A stretch of DNA of 5,807 nt from an uncultured Flavobacteriales bacterium (GCA_946886545.1 CAMPIU010000208.1:1-5807), one strand, 5' to 3'. Positions 1 to 5,807 are shown, counted from the first letter of the stretch. Notes: generated by a model not told the origin, from the letters alone. Translations and numbers: made by a program.

Positions 1-969
1 GGTAAAGCTATCGGAACCGATAACCTGACCGTCACAGTAAATTTTCACTTTGTAATTTCCTTTAACCGGCTCTTCACCATTGAAATCGTAGAATAATGTT
101 ACGTCAAGCGCTTTATTTCCGTATTGGATATCGCGTTTTGCCGAGTAAACAAAATTCCCTCCGTCAGCAGCACTTGCTGTACCACCTGTACGACCTTGCA
201 ATGTTTTACCATCCGGATCAATGATCTGCATGTAAACCGTGCGATCTCCTGCAGTAGCGATATTGTTTTCACCGATTGTGAATGTTGATTTTGCCTGAAC
301 ACAATTGCGGGCTTTTGTTGTTGGCTCGGTTGTGTCATTCAACTTCATACGCAAACCTGTTGATGTGAACCCGTATGCGGCAAGCTTTGATCCTTTTTTC
401 ACCTGTTCCGCACTTTGTTCGGCCTCAGTTTTATAAGTATCACGCTCATTTTGCGTTTCAGCCAATTGGGTTGTTGTTTCATCCAATTCGGAAGTCAACT
501 TGAGGTTCATCGTATTCAGCTGATCGATCTGCTTCACATAACTGATCATGATCTGACGCAAAGTTTCGTTCTCACGTTTTAACTTCGCAATCAATGACGC
601 AGTTACACGACCATTCTTTTTTGCTGTTTCCAATTCAGTCATCAACCCTTGAATCTTATCTTTCTGAGCATTCAAGCTATCGGATTTAGATGCATCTTTC
701 TTCATTAACGCATCATACGTATCCATCATGTTTGTGAAATCCGACATCAAGTCGTTAGTGGTTTCACTCCCTAAAAACGGAGCCATCATTTTGTTCATTT
801 CTTCGATGTCCGCTTGAAGTTCTTCATTTTTCTTGGTAGCTTCTTTCAAAGCACCATTTTTTGAACTCCACAAGTAAGTCATCGTTCCTAACAAAACAAC
901 CAACAAAACAATAATCGCTGTTAGTGCCGGTGTCATGTTTTTCTTTGAGCCTGATTCTAATTCTGACAT
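1..969 (-). CDS. Membrane-anchored coiled-coil protein of unknown function (C-terminus cut by window edge)
   Basis: The frame is open from the ATG at 969 to the left edge, giving 323 codons without a stop, so the 3' end lies outside. I do not recognise a characterised family. Residues 1-12 are short and polar, with Lys9-Lys10 just before one hydrophobic segment (about 13-33). This suggests a single-pass inner-membrane protein with the N-terminus in the cytoplasm and the bulk in the periplasm. Residues about 36-192 are rich in Glu, Lys, Gln, Leu and Asn with heptad-like spacing and almost no Pro or Gly after residue 67, as in a long coiled coil. From about 197 the composition changes to alternating beta-type sequence with Gly and Asp turns, including DPDGK (251-255) and a run ending GNYKVKIYCDG (304-314), like an immunoglobulin-fold domain. 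Cys223 and Cys312 could pair in the periplasm. Such proteins are sometimes mislabelled as chromosome-partition proteins because of the coiled coil; nothing here supports that. The gene lies 98 bp downstream of the aldehyde dehydrogenase on the same strand and probably has its own promoter. The CDS is well supported; the function is unknown. Confidence 0.9.
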   Translation of the reverse strand, partial: MSELESGSKKNMTPALTAIIVLLVVLLGTMTYLWSSKNGALKEATKKNEELQADIEEMNKMMAPFLGSETTNDLMSDFTNMMDTYDALMKKDASKSDSLNAQKDKIQGLMTELETAKKNGRVTASLIAKLKRENETLRQIMISYVKQIDQLNTMNLKLTSELDETTTQLAETQNERDTYKTEAEQSAEQVKKGSKLAAYGFTSTGLRMKLNDTTEPTTKARNCVQAKSTFTIGENNIATAGDRTVYMQIIDPDGKTLQGRTGGTASAADGGNFVYSAKRDIQYGNKALDVTLFYDFNGEEPVKGNYKVKIYCDGQVIGSDSFT

Positions 970-986
970 AATCTAAAATTTAAATA

Positions 987-994
987 CAAATATA
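987..994 (-). promoter_or_regulatory. Candidate Bacteroidota -7 promoter element
   Basis: Read on the minus strand the octamer is TATATTTG, an exact match to the Bacteroidota -7 consensus TAnnTTTG. It ends 17 bases before the ATG at 969, which would give a leader of only about ten bases, short but usual for this phylum. No clear TTG-type -33 element stands 19-21 bases upstream, so the assignment rests on the -7 box and its position. The rest of the 98-bp gap is AT-rich, and I see no hairpin followed by a T-run that would stop transcription from the upstream dehydrogenase gene. Confidence 0.4.
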
Positions 995-1067
995 ACAATA
1001 GAACTAATGAACGATAGGGAATTCATCATGGCAAATAAAGTGTTTTTAATTTGACTCACCAATATGT

Positions 1068-2627
1068 TTACCGGTATTTTCCGTTAAGAAAATGTAAAAA
1101 ATTAGTGTTTCGGTTGAAATTCACCTTTTTAGAATTGAAATCTTCTGAGAAGTTTTGAAAAGTAACAGGTCTCTGGAAGCGTTTAATGGCATCCCAGCCT
1201 ACGGATGTGAAGTAAGAATTCAGGCTGCTGGGGAATGGTCCACCGTGCTGCTGAGCGAAACTCACTTCTACTCCGGTCGGTACTCCATTCAAAATAATTC
1301 GTCCGGATTTAGTGGTAAGAATCGGAATAAAACCATCAATCTCTCCCGGTGTATCGGCATACAAGCTTGCTGTAAGCTGTCCTTCCAAAAGCTGAAGACA
1401 TTGTTTCAATTCGAATTCATCGGTGCATTTCACCAGGGTAAGATAAGAACCGAATATTTCCTCCTGGATCTGCGGATTGGCTATAAATTGCGAGGCTGTT
1501 ACTTCTGCTAAGGTCGGTTGTATAAAGTTTCCTTCGTGCTTTCCTTCAAAAATCACTTTCACCAAAAGGGCATGTTCTTTTACCCGTTCGAAATAGCGCT
1601 TTGAAATTCCTGGATGCAGCATACACTGCAATTCACTTTCAGAAAAGGCACGAACTATCTCATCTTTAAAGGACAAGAAATTCGCGTCTTCCTCAATAAA
1701 CAGGATTCCCGGAGAAGTACAAAACTGACCGGCATTCAATAAAACAGAAGCACTGATCTGTTTCGCTATTTCCAAAGAACGTTTTTCTAAAGCACTTTTT
1801 GTAACAGTGATCGGATTGGAACTGCCCATTTCCGCATACAGCGGAACAGGTTCTTTTCGTTCGTTAATCAAACTTTGAAGAGCCATTCCGCCACCTATGC
1901 TTCCCGTAAATCCAACTGCTTTTACACGCAGATCCTGAACCAGGAATTGTCCGACCGTAAAATCCTCTGCCAATAAATGACACAGAATTCCATCTGGCAT
2001 AGCATGTTCTTTTGCAGTATCCAAAATCAATTGAGCAGAAATGGAGCTTGTATGCGGATGCATGGGGTGTGCTTTCACAACAACAGAACAACCTGCAGCA
2101 AGAGCCGAAGCTACGTCTCCACCTAAAGTAGAATATGCAAAAGGAAAATTGCTGGCACCAAAAACCACAACCGGTCCAACCGGAATATTGATTTTGGTAA
2201 GCGAAGGTTTCGGATTTGGTTTGCGATCCGGGTTTGCCGGCTCCATTTTAATTTCAAGAGCATAACCGTTTTCAACCGCTTCAGCATAATATTCGAACTG
2301 GAAACAGGAACGAGTAAACTCAATTTCTGCACGATCCCTCGGCAAACCGCTTTCAGCGCAAAACCAGTGAATAAGCAAATCCTTATTGGCTTTGAGTTTT
2401 TCAGAGATTGCTTTCAGGAACAGAACTCTTTTTTCAATAGAGATTAAACGGTATTGTTCAAAAGCTTCTTTTGATTTGGCAAGAGCTGCATCCACTTCTT
2501 CGGCAGATGCCTGGTGAAAAGGTGTTTCAAATGGCTGGTTCGTCCTTGGATCTATTCCAAAAAAAACATGGTTACCAAGAGCACTTACCTGATAACCAAT
2601 GTGATTTTTACCTAAGTACCGGTTCAT
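1068..2627 (-). CDS. NADP-dependent aldehyde dehydrogenase, 2-oxoglutarate semialdehyde (2,5-dioxovalerate) dehydrogenase family
   Basis: A 519-residue soluble enzyme, full length for this family. By family it oxidises 2-oxoglutarate semialdehyde (2,5-dioxopentanoate) to 2-oxoglutarate with NAD(P)+, the last step of pentose/hexuronate and hydroxyproline breakdown; the substrate here is inferred. Visible signatures are an N-terminal GKNHIG (6-11), typical of this subgroup; the oxyanion Asn160 in GASNFPFAYS; the cofactor-binding Lys185 in VVKAHP; FTGS (240-243) of the nucleotide-binding fold; the general base Glu266 in AEMGSSNP; the nucleophile Cys303 in GQFCTSPG; and EEIFG (389-393). All catalytic residues are present. 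The final 25 residues or so are Asn-rich and divergent but end in a family-like LNGK stretch, so the protein looks intact. The ATG at 2627 is chosen because it starts the family N-terminus and follows a strong GGAGG. The gene lies 3 bp after purS and is probably co-transcribed with it. No sugar-acid or hydroxyproline genes are nearby, so the physiological pathway is open; a broader aldehyde-detoxifying role is possible. Confidence 0.92.
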   Translation of the reverse strand: MNRYLGKNHIGYQVSALGNHVFFGIDPRTNQPFETPFHQASAEEVDAALAKSKEAFEQYRLISIEKRVLFLKAISEKLKANKDLLIHWFCAESGLPRDRAEIEFTRSCFQFEYYAEAVENGYALEIKMEPANPDRKPNPKPSLTKINIPVGPVVVFGASNFPFAYSTLGGDVASALAAGCSVVVKAHPMHPHTSSISAQLILDTAKEHAMPDGILCHLLAEDFTVGQFLVQDLRVKAVGFTGSIGGGMALQSLINERKEPVPLYAEMGSSNPITVTKSALEKRSLEIAKQISASVLLNAGQFCTSPGILFIEEDANFLSFKDEIVRAFSESELQCMLHPGISKRYFERVKEHALLVKVIFEGKHEGNFIQPTLAEVTASQFIANPQIQEEIFGSYLTLVKCTDEFELKQCLQLLEGQLTASLYADTPGEIDGFIPILTTKSGRIILNGVPTGVEVSFAQQHGGPFPSSLNSYFTSVGWDAIKRFQRPVTFQNFSEDFNSKKVNFNRNTNFLHFLNGKYR

Positions 2628-2630
2628 GGC

Positions 2631-2882
2631 TTACGCCTCCTCTACCGTATACGAATAACTTTCCATGATTTGGTTTGAAAGTAATTTCTTACAAGCCAAT
2701 TCCACTTTTTCTGTTGCTACCTCTTTAGAAGGTGCGTCCACAAAAAGACGTACATGTCTTCCAACCCGTACACCTGTAATTTCAGGCAAACCAATTGTCG
2801 GCATACTGTTAGTAACTGCTTTTCCTTGAGGGTCTAACAATGCCTCTAATGGCATCACATCGATTTCAGCTTTGAATTTCAT
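2631..2882 (-). CDS. purS: Phosphoribosylformylglycinamidine synthase subunit PurS
   Basis: An 83-residue protein, the normal length of PurS. In organisms with the split enzyme, PurS dimers bridge the glutaminase PurQ and the small synthase PurL. The complex converts FGAR, glutamine and ATP to FGAM in the fourth step of cytosolic de novo purine synthesis; PurS helps assembly and ammonia transfer and has no active site of its own. Family marks are a first strand KFKAEIDVMP, the signature LDPQGKAV (16-23), VRVGRHVRL (38-46), a helix with CKKLL (64-68), and a C-terminal strand ending YSYTVEEA. The ATG at 2882 is preferred over an in-frame start farther upstream (2942), because the family begins at MKFKAEI and the extra 20 residues would lie wholly in the end of pssA. 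It overlaps pssA by 17 bp and has no clear ribosome-binding site, so translation is probably coupled to pssA. No purL or purQ is in the window. Confidence 0.93.
   Translation of the reverse strand: MKFKAEIDVMPLEALLDPQGKAVTNSMPTIGLPEITGVRVGRHVRLFVDAPSKEVATEKVELACKKLLSNQIMESYSYTVEEA
2636..2640 (-). promoter_or_regulatory. Shine-Dalgarno site of the aldehyde dehydrogenase, inside the purS 3' end
   Basis: On the minus strand GGAGG lies 8 bases before the ATG at 2627. These bases also encode part of the last Glu-Glu-Ala codons of purS, just before its TAA. A strong site like this is uncommon in Bacteroidota. Glu codons in a C-terminal VEEA create it easily, so it may be partly accidental, but its spacing is right and it fixes the dehydrogenase start. 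Confidence 0.5.
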
Positions 2883-3741
2883 GCGTTCGATTTTTTCGAA
2901 GAATGTGTTGAATAAATGATAATAACAGGTACAAAAGTACAATAATTGGAATGGACCAGATCAATAAAGTTGAAATAAGTATTCCACAACTTATTAAGAA
3001 AATGAAGCGAATCTCGTTCCCTTTCCATTTAAAATGCTTGAATTTCAAGGCAAACAAAGGTAGTTCCGATACCAAAAGCAGAGACATAATGACAATGATC
3101 GGGATTAAAACGATTGGTTGAATTAACCATAGAATCAAATCGTGTTCCCAACCTGTTTTCGCACCGTATTGTGTCATTAATAAAGGAAACGCCATGAAAA
3201 AGATCGTATTTGCCGGAGTTGGCAAGCCAATAAACGATTCCGACTGACGGGTATCGATGTTGAATTTTGCAAGGCGAAACATGGAAAAGAATGGGATGAT
3301 TAAAGCTGCAAAGGGTAAAAAATCAATATCCTTAAAGTTTATTAATGCACTTTTCCAATCATCTACAGCCATCCAAACAGGCACCAGCGAAATTATTTTT
3401 CCGTTTGTTTCAACAACTGTTTTAGCAGAAACATATTCCCCGTGCCACATAATATCTTCCAAATTAACCTGTGCCGTTTGAGTAATCAATACGACCATGA
3501 TAATAATCCCAGGTGCCAAACCAAAGGAAATCATATCCGCCAGTGAATCCAATTGCTTCCCCAATTCGCCTTGTTGTTTTAGGAGTCTTGCTGCAAATCC
3601 GTCGAAAAAATCCAGGACGGCCGCTAAAAAAATAAAGTAAGGTGCGATATCAATTCTTCCTGCAAAAGCTAAAATAATGGCAAAGACACCGCACAGCATA
3701 TTACTGGCAGTGATTAAATTAGGGATATTGAACATTTTCAT
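2866..3741 (-). CDS. pssA: CDP-diacylglycerol--serine O-phosphatidyltransferase
   Basis: A 291-residue integral membrane enzyme that transfers phosphatidyl from CDP-diacylglycerol to L-serine, making phosphatidylserine, the precursor of phosphatidylethanolamine. The CDP-alcohol phosphatidyltransferase signature D-x2-D-G-x2-A-R-x8-G-x3-D-x3-D is complete: Asp44, Asp47, Gly48, Ala51, Arg52, Gly61, Asp65 and Asp69. The four Asp residues bind the metals and the last is the expected catalytic base. The N-terminal NIPNLITASNMLCG and the later RLAKFNID...FIGLPTPAN (about 156-178) are typical of bacterial type II PssA rather than PgsA. Hydrophobic segments lie near 9-28, 32-43, 71-87, 142-158, 179-190, 206-230 and 247-276. 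A polar stretch of about 50 residues (88-140) separates the catalytic half from the next segment. The ATG at 3741 is followed two codons later by another (3735), and either could be used; no good Shine-Dalgarno sequence separates them. It is the first gene of the minus-strand operon, overlaps purS by 17 bp, and is divergent from the PorV-like gene. Confidence 0.94.
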   Translation of the reverse strand: MKMFNIPNLITASNMLCGVFAIILAFAGRIDIAPYFIFLAAVLDFFDGFAARLLKQQGELGKQLDSLADMISFGLAPGIIIMVVLITQTAQVNLEDIMWHGEYVSAKTVVETNGKIISLVPVWMAVDDWKSALINFKDIDFLPFAALIIPFFSMFRLAKFNIDTRQSESFIGLPTPANTIFFMAFPLLMTQYGAKTGWEHDLILWLIQPIVLIPIIVIMSLLLVSELPLFALKFKHFKWKGNEIRFIFLISCGILISTLLIWSIPIIVLLYLLLSFIQHILRKNRTHEIQS

Positions 3742-3782
3742 CTGGGGAATGAATATTTTGTTAGTCTAAATAGTTCGAAAAG

Positions 3783-3796
3783 GTGTAAATTTACAC
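3783..3796. promoter_or_regulatory. Perfect 14-bp palindrome in the divergent intergenic region; candidate operator
   Basis: GTGTAAATTTACAC equals its own reverse complement. It lies 41 bp upstream of the pssA ATG and 82 bp upstream of the PorV-like ATG. Such a site fits a dimeric helix-turn-helix regulator. Its inner TAAATTTA also matches seven of eight positions of the TAnnTTTG -7 box on both strands, so it could instead overlap a promoter. There is no loop and no T-run, so it is not a terminator. A TTCGAA palindrome lies 4 bp away (3774-3779). The regulator, if any, is unknown. Confidence 0.4.
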
Positions 3797-3810
3797 TTCG
3801 ATTTTATGAA

Positions 3811-3863
3811 TAAACCATTCGGACACACAATTTTTTATAAAAGATGCAGTTAAAGCATTCGTA
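3811..3863. repeat. Imperfect 13-bp direct repeat with a 40-bp period upstream of the PorV-like gene
   Basis: TAAACCATTCGGA (3811-3823) and TAAAGCATTCGTA (3851-3863) match at 11 of 13 positions and begin exactly 40 bp apart, near four helical turns. The second copy runs into the ribosome-binding site of the PorV-like gene. They may be paired protein-binding sites or chance similarity in AT-rich DNA. The bases between hold an A/T run (3829-3840) but no recognisable promoter consensus. Confidence 0.25.
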
Positions 3864-3868
3864 AGGAA
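3863..3868 (+). promoter_or_regulatory. Ribosome-binding site that sets the start of the PorV-like gene
   Basis: AAGGAA lies 10 bases before the ATG at 3879. An in-frame TTG at 3870 would be only one base away from this site and adds three residues in front of a good signal peptide, so the ATG is the better start. Confidence 0.55.
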
Positions 3869-3878
3869 CTTGTATACT

Positions 3879-4982
3879 ATGAAATTTTACCTAATTGTTT
3901 GCTTATTTTTCTGCACCTTCTTTTCCTTCGGTCAAGGTTCTGTAGCACCCAAATACTCAAATGAATTTTTAGCAATCGGAATCGGAGCTGATGCCCTTGG
4001 GCTTTCCAATGCTGTTGTAGCGCAAACCAGCGGTGTCAACAGCGGCTACTGGAATCCGGCCGGGTTAACACGAACGGATAAATGGCTAGATATAGGCCTG
4101 ATGCACTCCGAGTATTTCGCAGGAATCGCCAAGTATGACTATTTAGGCTTGGCACACCAGGTCGATGAAAAAAGTGCCGTTGGTTTATCCATCATTCGTT
4201 TTGCGGTAGATGACATTCCAAATACTACGCAACTAATTGACAACGAAGGAAGAATCGACTACGACAAGATCACAACCTTTACCGCCGCAGATTATGCATT
4301 TTTACTTTCCTACGCCCGTAAAACCAAAATTCCGGGGTTATCATTAGGCGGAAACTTTAAAGTAATCTACCGAAAAGTGGGGGATTTTGCTAAATCCTGG
4401 GGATTTGGATTGGATGCCGGACTTACCTATGAAAAAAATGATCGTTTGAAGTTCGGGGCTGTAATCCGCGATCTAACTTCGACCTTCAATGCCTGGATTT
4501 TCACTTTAGACGATCAAACCAAAGAAGTATTTACACTGACCGGAAACGAATTACCAAGCAACGGATTAGAATTGACGCTTCCACGTGTTATCCTCGGAAC
4601 ATACTACAAACAACCGCTTGGCAAAAAAGGAATTTATGCTTCCGGAGAATTAGACCTTGATATTACTACCGACGGTAAACGGAATACCATTCTGAAAACA
4701 GATGTTGTGAGTTTTGATCCGCACATTGGAATTTCATTCGGATTCAAGGACCTGGTAACTTTGAGAGGTGGAATATCCAACATGCAGTATATTAAGAACT
4801 TCGATGACTCAAAGAAATTGACTATTCAACCAAATATTGGTATTGGTTTACATATTAAAGCTGTATATTTAGACTATGCATTTACAGATATCGGTGATGC
4901 TTCAACTGCATTGTACTCACATGTCATTTCATTACGTCTTGCTTTGAACAAACCAAAAAATGCCATAAAAACGGATGAATAA
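3879..4982 (+). CDS. PorV/PorQ-family outer-membrane beta-barrel protein of the type IX secretion system (PorV2-like)
   Basis: A 367-residue exported protein. Residues 1-19 form a signal peptide (Lys2, hydrophobic core, then SFGQ), with cleavage expected near 19-20. The mature N-terminus carries the PorV/PorQ family hallmark: NEFLAIGIGADALGLSNA (28-45) followed by a Gly-rich strand and GYWNPAGL (56-63). The rest is alternating amphipathic sequence with repeated Gly and aromatic residues (for example GLSLGGNFKVIYRK, GFGLDAGLTY, GIGLHIKAVYLDYAF) as expected for a FadL-like outer-membrane barrel. In characterised systems PorV carries cargo with a C-terminal sorting domain from the translocon to the sortase PorU, and PorQ helps form the attachment complex. 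The next gene, 9 bp downstream, resembles PorU, so I infer that this protein is its partner. The order here (PorV-like first, with a PorU-like protein lacking the usual long N-terminal region) suggests the paralogous PorV2/PorU2 pair and not the main porU-porV operon. The exact paralogue is uncertain; family membership is fairly secure. Confidence 0.85.
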   Translation: MKFYLIVCLFFCTFFSFGQGSVAPKYSNEFLAIGIGADALGLSNAVVAQTSGVNSGYWNPAGLTRTDKWLDIGLMHSEYFAGIAKYDYLGLAHQVDEKSAVGLSIIRFAVDDIPNTTQLIDNEGRIDYDKITTFTAADYAFLLSYARKTKIPGLSLGGNFKVIYRKVGDFAKSWGFGLDAGLTYEKNDRLKFGAVIRDLTSTFNAWIFTLDDQTKEVFTLTGNELPSNGLELTLPRVILGTYYKQPLGKKGIYASGELDLDITTDGKRNTILKTDVVSFDPHIGISFGFKDLVTLRGGISNMQYIKNFDDSKKLTIQPNIGIGLHIKAVYLDYAFTDIGDASTALYSHVISLRLALNKPKNAIKTDE

Positions 4983-4991
4983 GAAGAGATT

Positions 4992-5807
4992 ATGAAAAAA
5001 CTCTACTTAATACTACTTACACTTATACCTTTTGTTTACGCGTGGAGTCAGCCCTATGGGAATGAATGGATTGATTATTCCCAGAAATTCTACGGCTTTA
5101 AAATCGTTCAAAACGGTCTTTATAAAATAGATTACGCCACATTAAACAGCAATGGAATTCCCCTTTCCGGATTAAACCCTTCGAGCTTCCAGATTTTCGG
5201 AAAAGACAAAGAAGTGCCTCTTTATATGGTCGACAATGGAGACAATTCATTTGATCCGGGAGATTACTTTTTGTTTTATGCCTATAAAAACGACGGCTGG
5301 CTTGACTCACTGATGTATCCTGATCCGTCGTTAATGGCAAACCCCGGTTCCAGTTTAATCAATGACACGATCACCTATTTTTTTTCATGGAAGAACGCGG
5401 GAACGGGTCTTCGATTTGCTTTGCAGCCGGATCAAAACTATTCCAATTACAGCCCCAGCAGTTTCGTGCGATCAGAATACCGAAGCAATTATTCAGATAC
5501 ATACTGCGAAGGACTTGTTGAAGGTCAGGCATCCGGTTCAATTTATTCCAGGGGAGAAGGTTACGGATTACCAGAATTAGCTGCCACAACATCCAATGTG
5601 TCTTCCGATATTGCGCTTCCAACTCCTAATGTTTACACAGGTCCGGGAGGACTTCCCGTTAAACTGGAATGCCGGGTTTCATCCAATTCCTCCGGTGGAA
5701 ATGTCAATTTCCCTCAGCAGATTCCGCTTAACCATCATACTAAATTGACTTTCGGTGCTTCCAACCTGCTCTTGGTCGATACTATTTATAAAAATTATTA
5801 CCAGGTA
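4992..5807 (+). CDS. PorU-like C25-family sortase/peptidase, N-terminal 272 residues (cut by right edge)
   Basis: The frame is open from the ATG at 4992 to the window end. An AGAAGAG ribosome-binding site (4982-4988) lies just upstream and the preceding stop is 9 bp away, so the two genes are surely co-transcribed. Residues 1-20 are a signal peptide (Lys2-Lys3, hydrophobic core, ending WSQ). The mature start YGNEWIDYSQKFYGFKI (22-38), then QNGLYKIDYATL (40-51), SFQIFGKDKEVPLY (65-78) and DNGDNSFDPGDYFLFY (81-96) match the beta-rich region before the caspase-like domain in PorU-type and gingipain-type C25 proteins. The Asp/Asn/Gly-rich piece at 81-91 is the usual turn before the 'GDY-FYG' strand. 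The catalytic His and Cys of C25 peptidases would lie beyond the window, so activity cannot be judged. PorU removes C-terminal sorting signals and joins cargo to anionic lipopolysaccharide at the cell surface; with the PorV-like neighbour, that role is inferred. A secreted C25 peptidase that is itself cargo is the main alternative. Confidence 0.82.
   Translation, partial: MKKLYLILLTLIPFVYAWSQPYGNEWIDYSQKFYGFKIVQNGLYKIDYATLNSNGIPLSGLNPSSFQIFGKDKEVPLYMVDNGDNSFDPGDYFLFYAYKNDGWLDSLMYPDPSLMANPGSSLINDTITYFFSWKNAGTGLRFALQPDQNYSNYSPSSFVRSEYRSNYSDTYCEGLVEGQASGSIYSRGEGYGLPELAATTSNVSSDIALPTPNVYTGPGGLPVKLECRVSSNSSGGNVNFPQQIPLNHHTKLTFGASNLLLVDTIYKNYYQV

Noticed and set aside
99..338. A 79-codon minus-strand open frame inside the coiled-coil protein gene.
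   Set aside because: It is an alternative frame on the same strand within a longer frame that shows clear domain structure; there is no independent start signal.
973..1029. An 18-codon minus-strand open frame (ATG at 1029, TAG at 973) ending 3 bases before, and in frame with, the coiled-coil protein start; its product would be hydrophobic.
   Set aside because: It overlaps the best -7 promoter box, has no ribosome-binding site, and its hydrophobic content follows from T-rich DNA. A leader peptide or a read-through signal sequence cannot be supported without conservation data.
1155..1511. A 118-codon plus-strand open frame opposite the aldehyde dehydrogenase.
   Set aside because: It lies wholly antisense to a well-conserved enzyme, has no recognisable motif, and its composition is that of a reverse-complement shadow. 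The same applies to the plus-strand frames at 2041-2265, 2471-2668 and 3257-3481.
3829..3844. A/T run (AA then six T then ATAAAAG) considered as a terminator or promoter.
   Set aside because: No GC-rich hairpin precedes it and it does not match the Bacteroidota -7/-33 consensus; the flanking genes diverge, so no terminator is expected there.
3870..3872. TTG as the start of the PorV-like gene.
   Set aside because: It is only one base from the AAGGAA site and adds three residues before a normal signal peptide; the ATG at 3879 has proper spacing.
5098..5622. Minus-strand and overlapping plus-strand open frames inside the PorU-like gene (5098-5340, 5371-5622, 5362-5580).
   Set aside because: They overlap the continuous PorU-like frame, lack ribosome-binding sites, and look like chance open frames.

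Overview
The window looks like chromosomal DNA of a Bacteroidota bacterium, most likely Flavobacteriales and perhaps close to Fluviicola/Crocinitomicaceae; the genus is a guess from protein style. The evidence is a PorV/PorQ-type outer-membrane protein followed by a PorU-like protein (type IX secretion is confined to this phylum and relatives), exported proteins with short signal peptides ending in a Gln-containing site, moderately AT-rich DNA, mostly weak Shine-Dalgarno sequences, and a TAnnTTTG-type -7 element.

Left side, minus strand (read from right to left): pssA (phosphatidylserine synthase, 3741-2866), purS (small FGAM synthase subunit, 2882-2631) and an NADP-type aldehyde dehydrogenase of the 2-oxoglutarate-semialdehyde dehydrogenase family (2627-1068). 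They are packed as one apparent operon: pssA and purS overlap by 17 bp, and purS and the dehydrogenase are 3 bp apart. Their pathways (phospholipid, purine, oxidation of a keto-aldehyde) have no obvious common theme. After a 98-bp gap comes a gene for a membrane-anchored coiled-coil protein with a beta-rich C-terminal region (969-1). It has its own probable promoter and runs off the left edge.

Right side, plus strand: a PorV/PorQ-family outer-membrane beta-barrel gene (3879-4982) and, 9 bp later, the first 272 codons of a large exported protein resembling the N-terminus of PorU-like C25-family sortases/peptidases (4992 to the right edge). This pair probably handles the surface delivery or anchoring of type IX secretion cargo, either as the main attachment machinery or as a paralogous 'PorV2/PorU2' set.

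The two operons diverge from a 137-bp intergenic region (3742-3878) that carries a perfect 14-bp palindrome and an imperfect 13-bp direct repeat with a 40-bp period; either could be a regulatory site. I see no RNA genes, mobile elements, CRISPR arrays or convincing terminators, and no gene-free stretch longer than 137 bp. Most of the window is ordinary. The most interesting items are the PorV/PorU-like pair, the stand-alone purS in an unusual operon, and the uncharacterised coiled-coil membrane protein.
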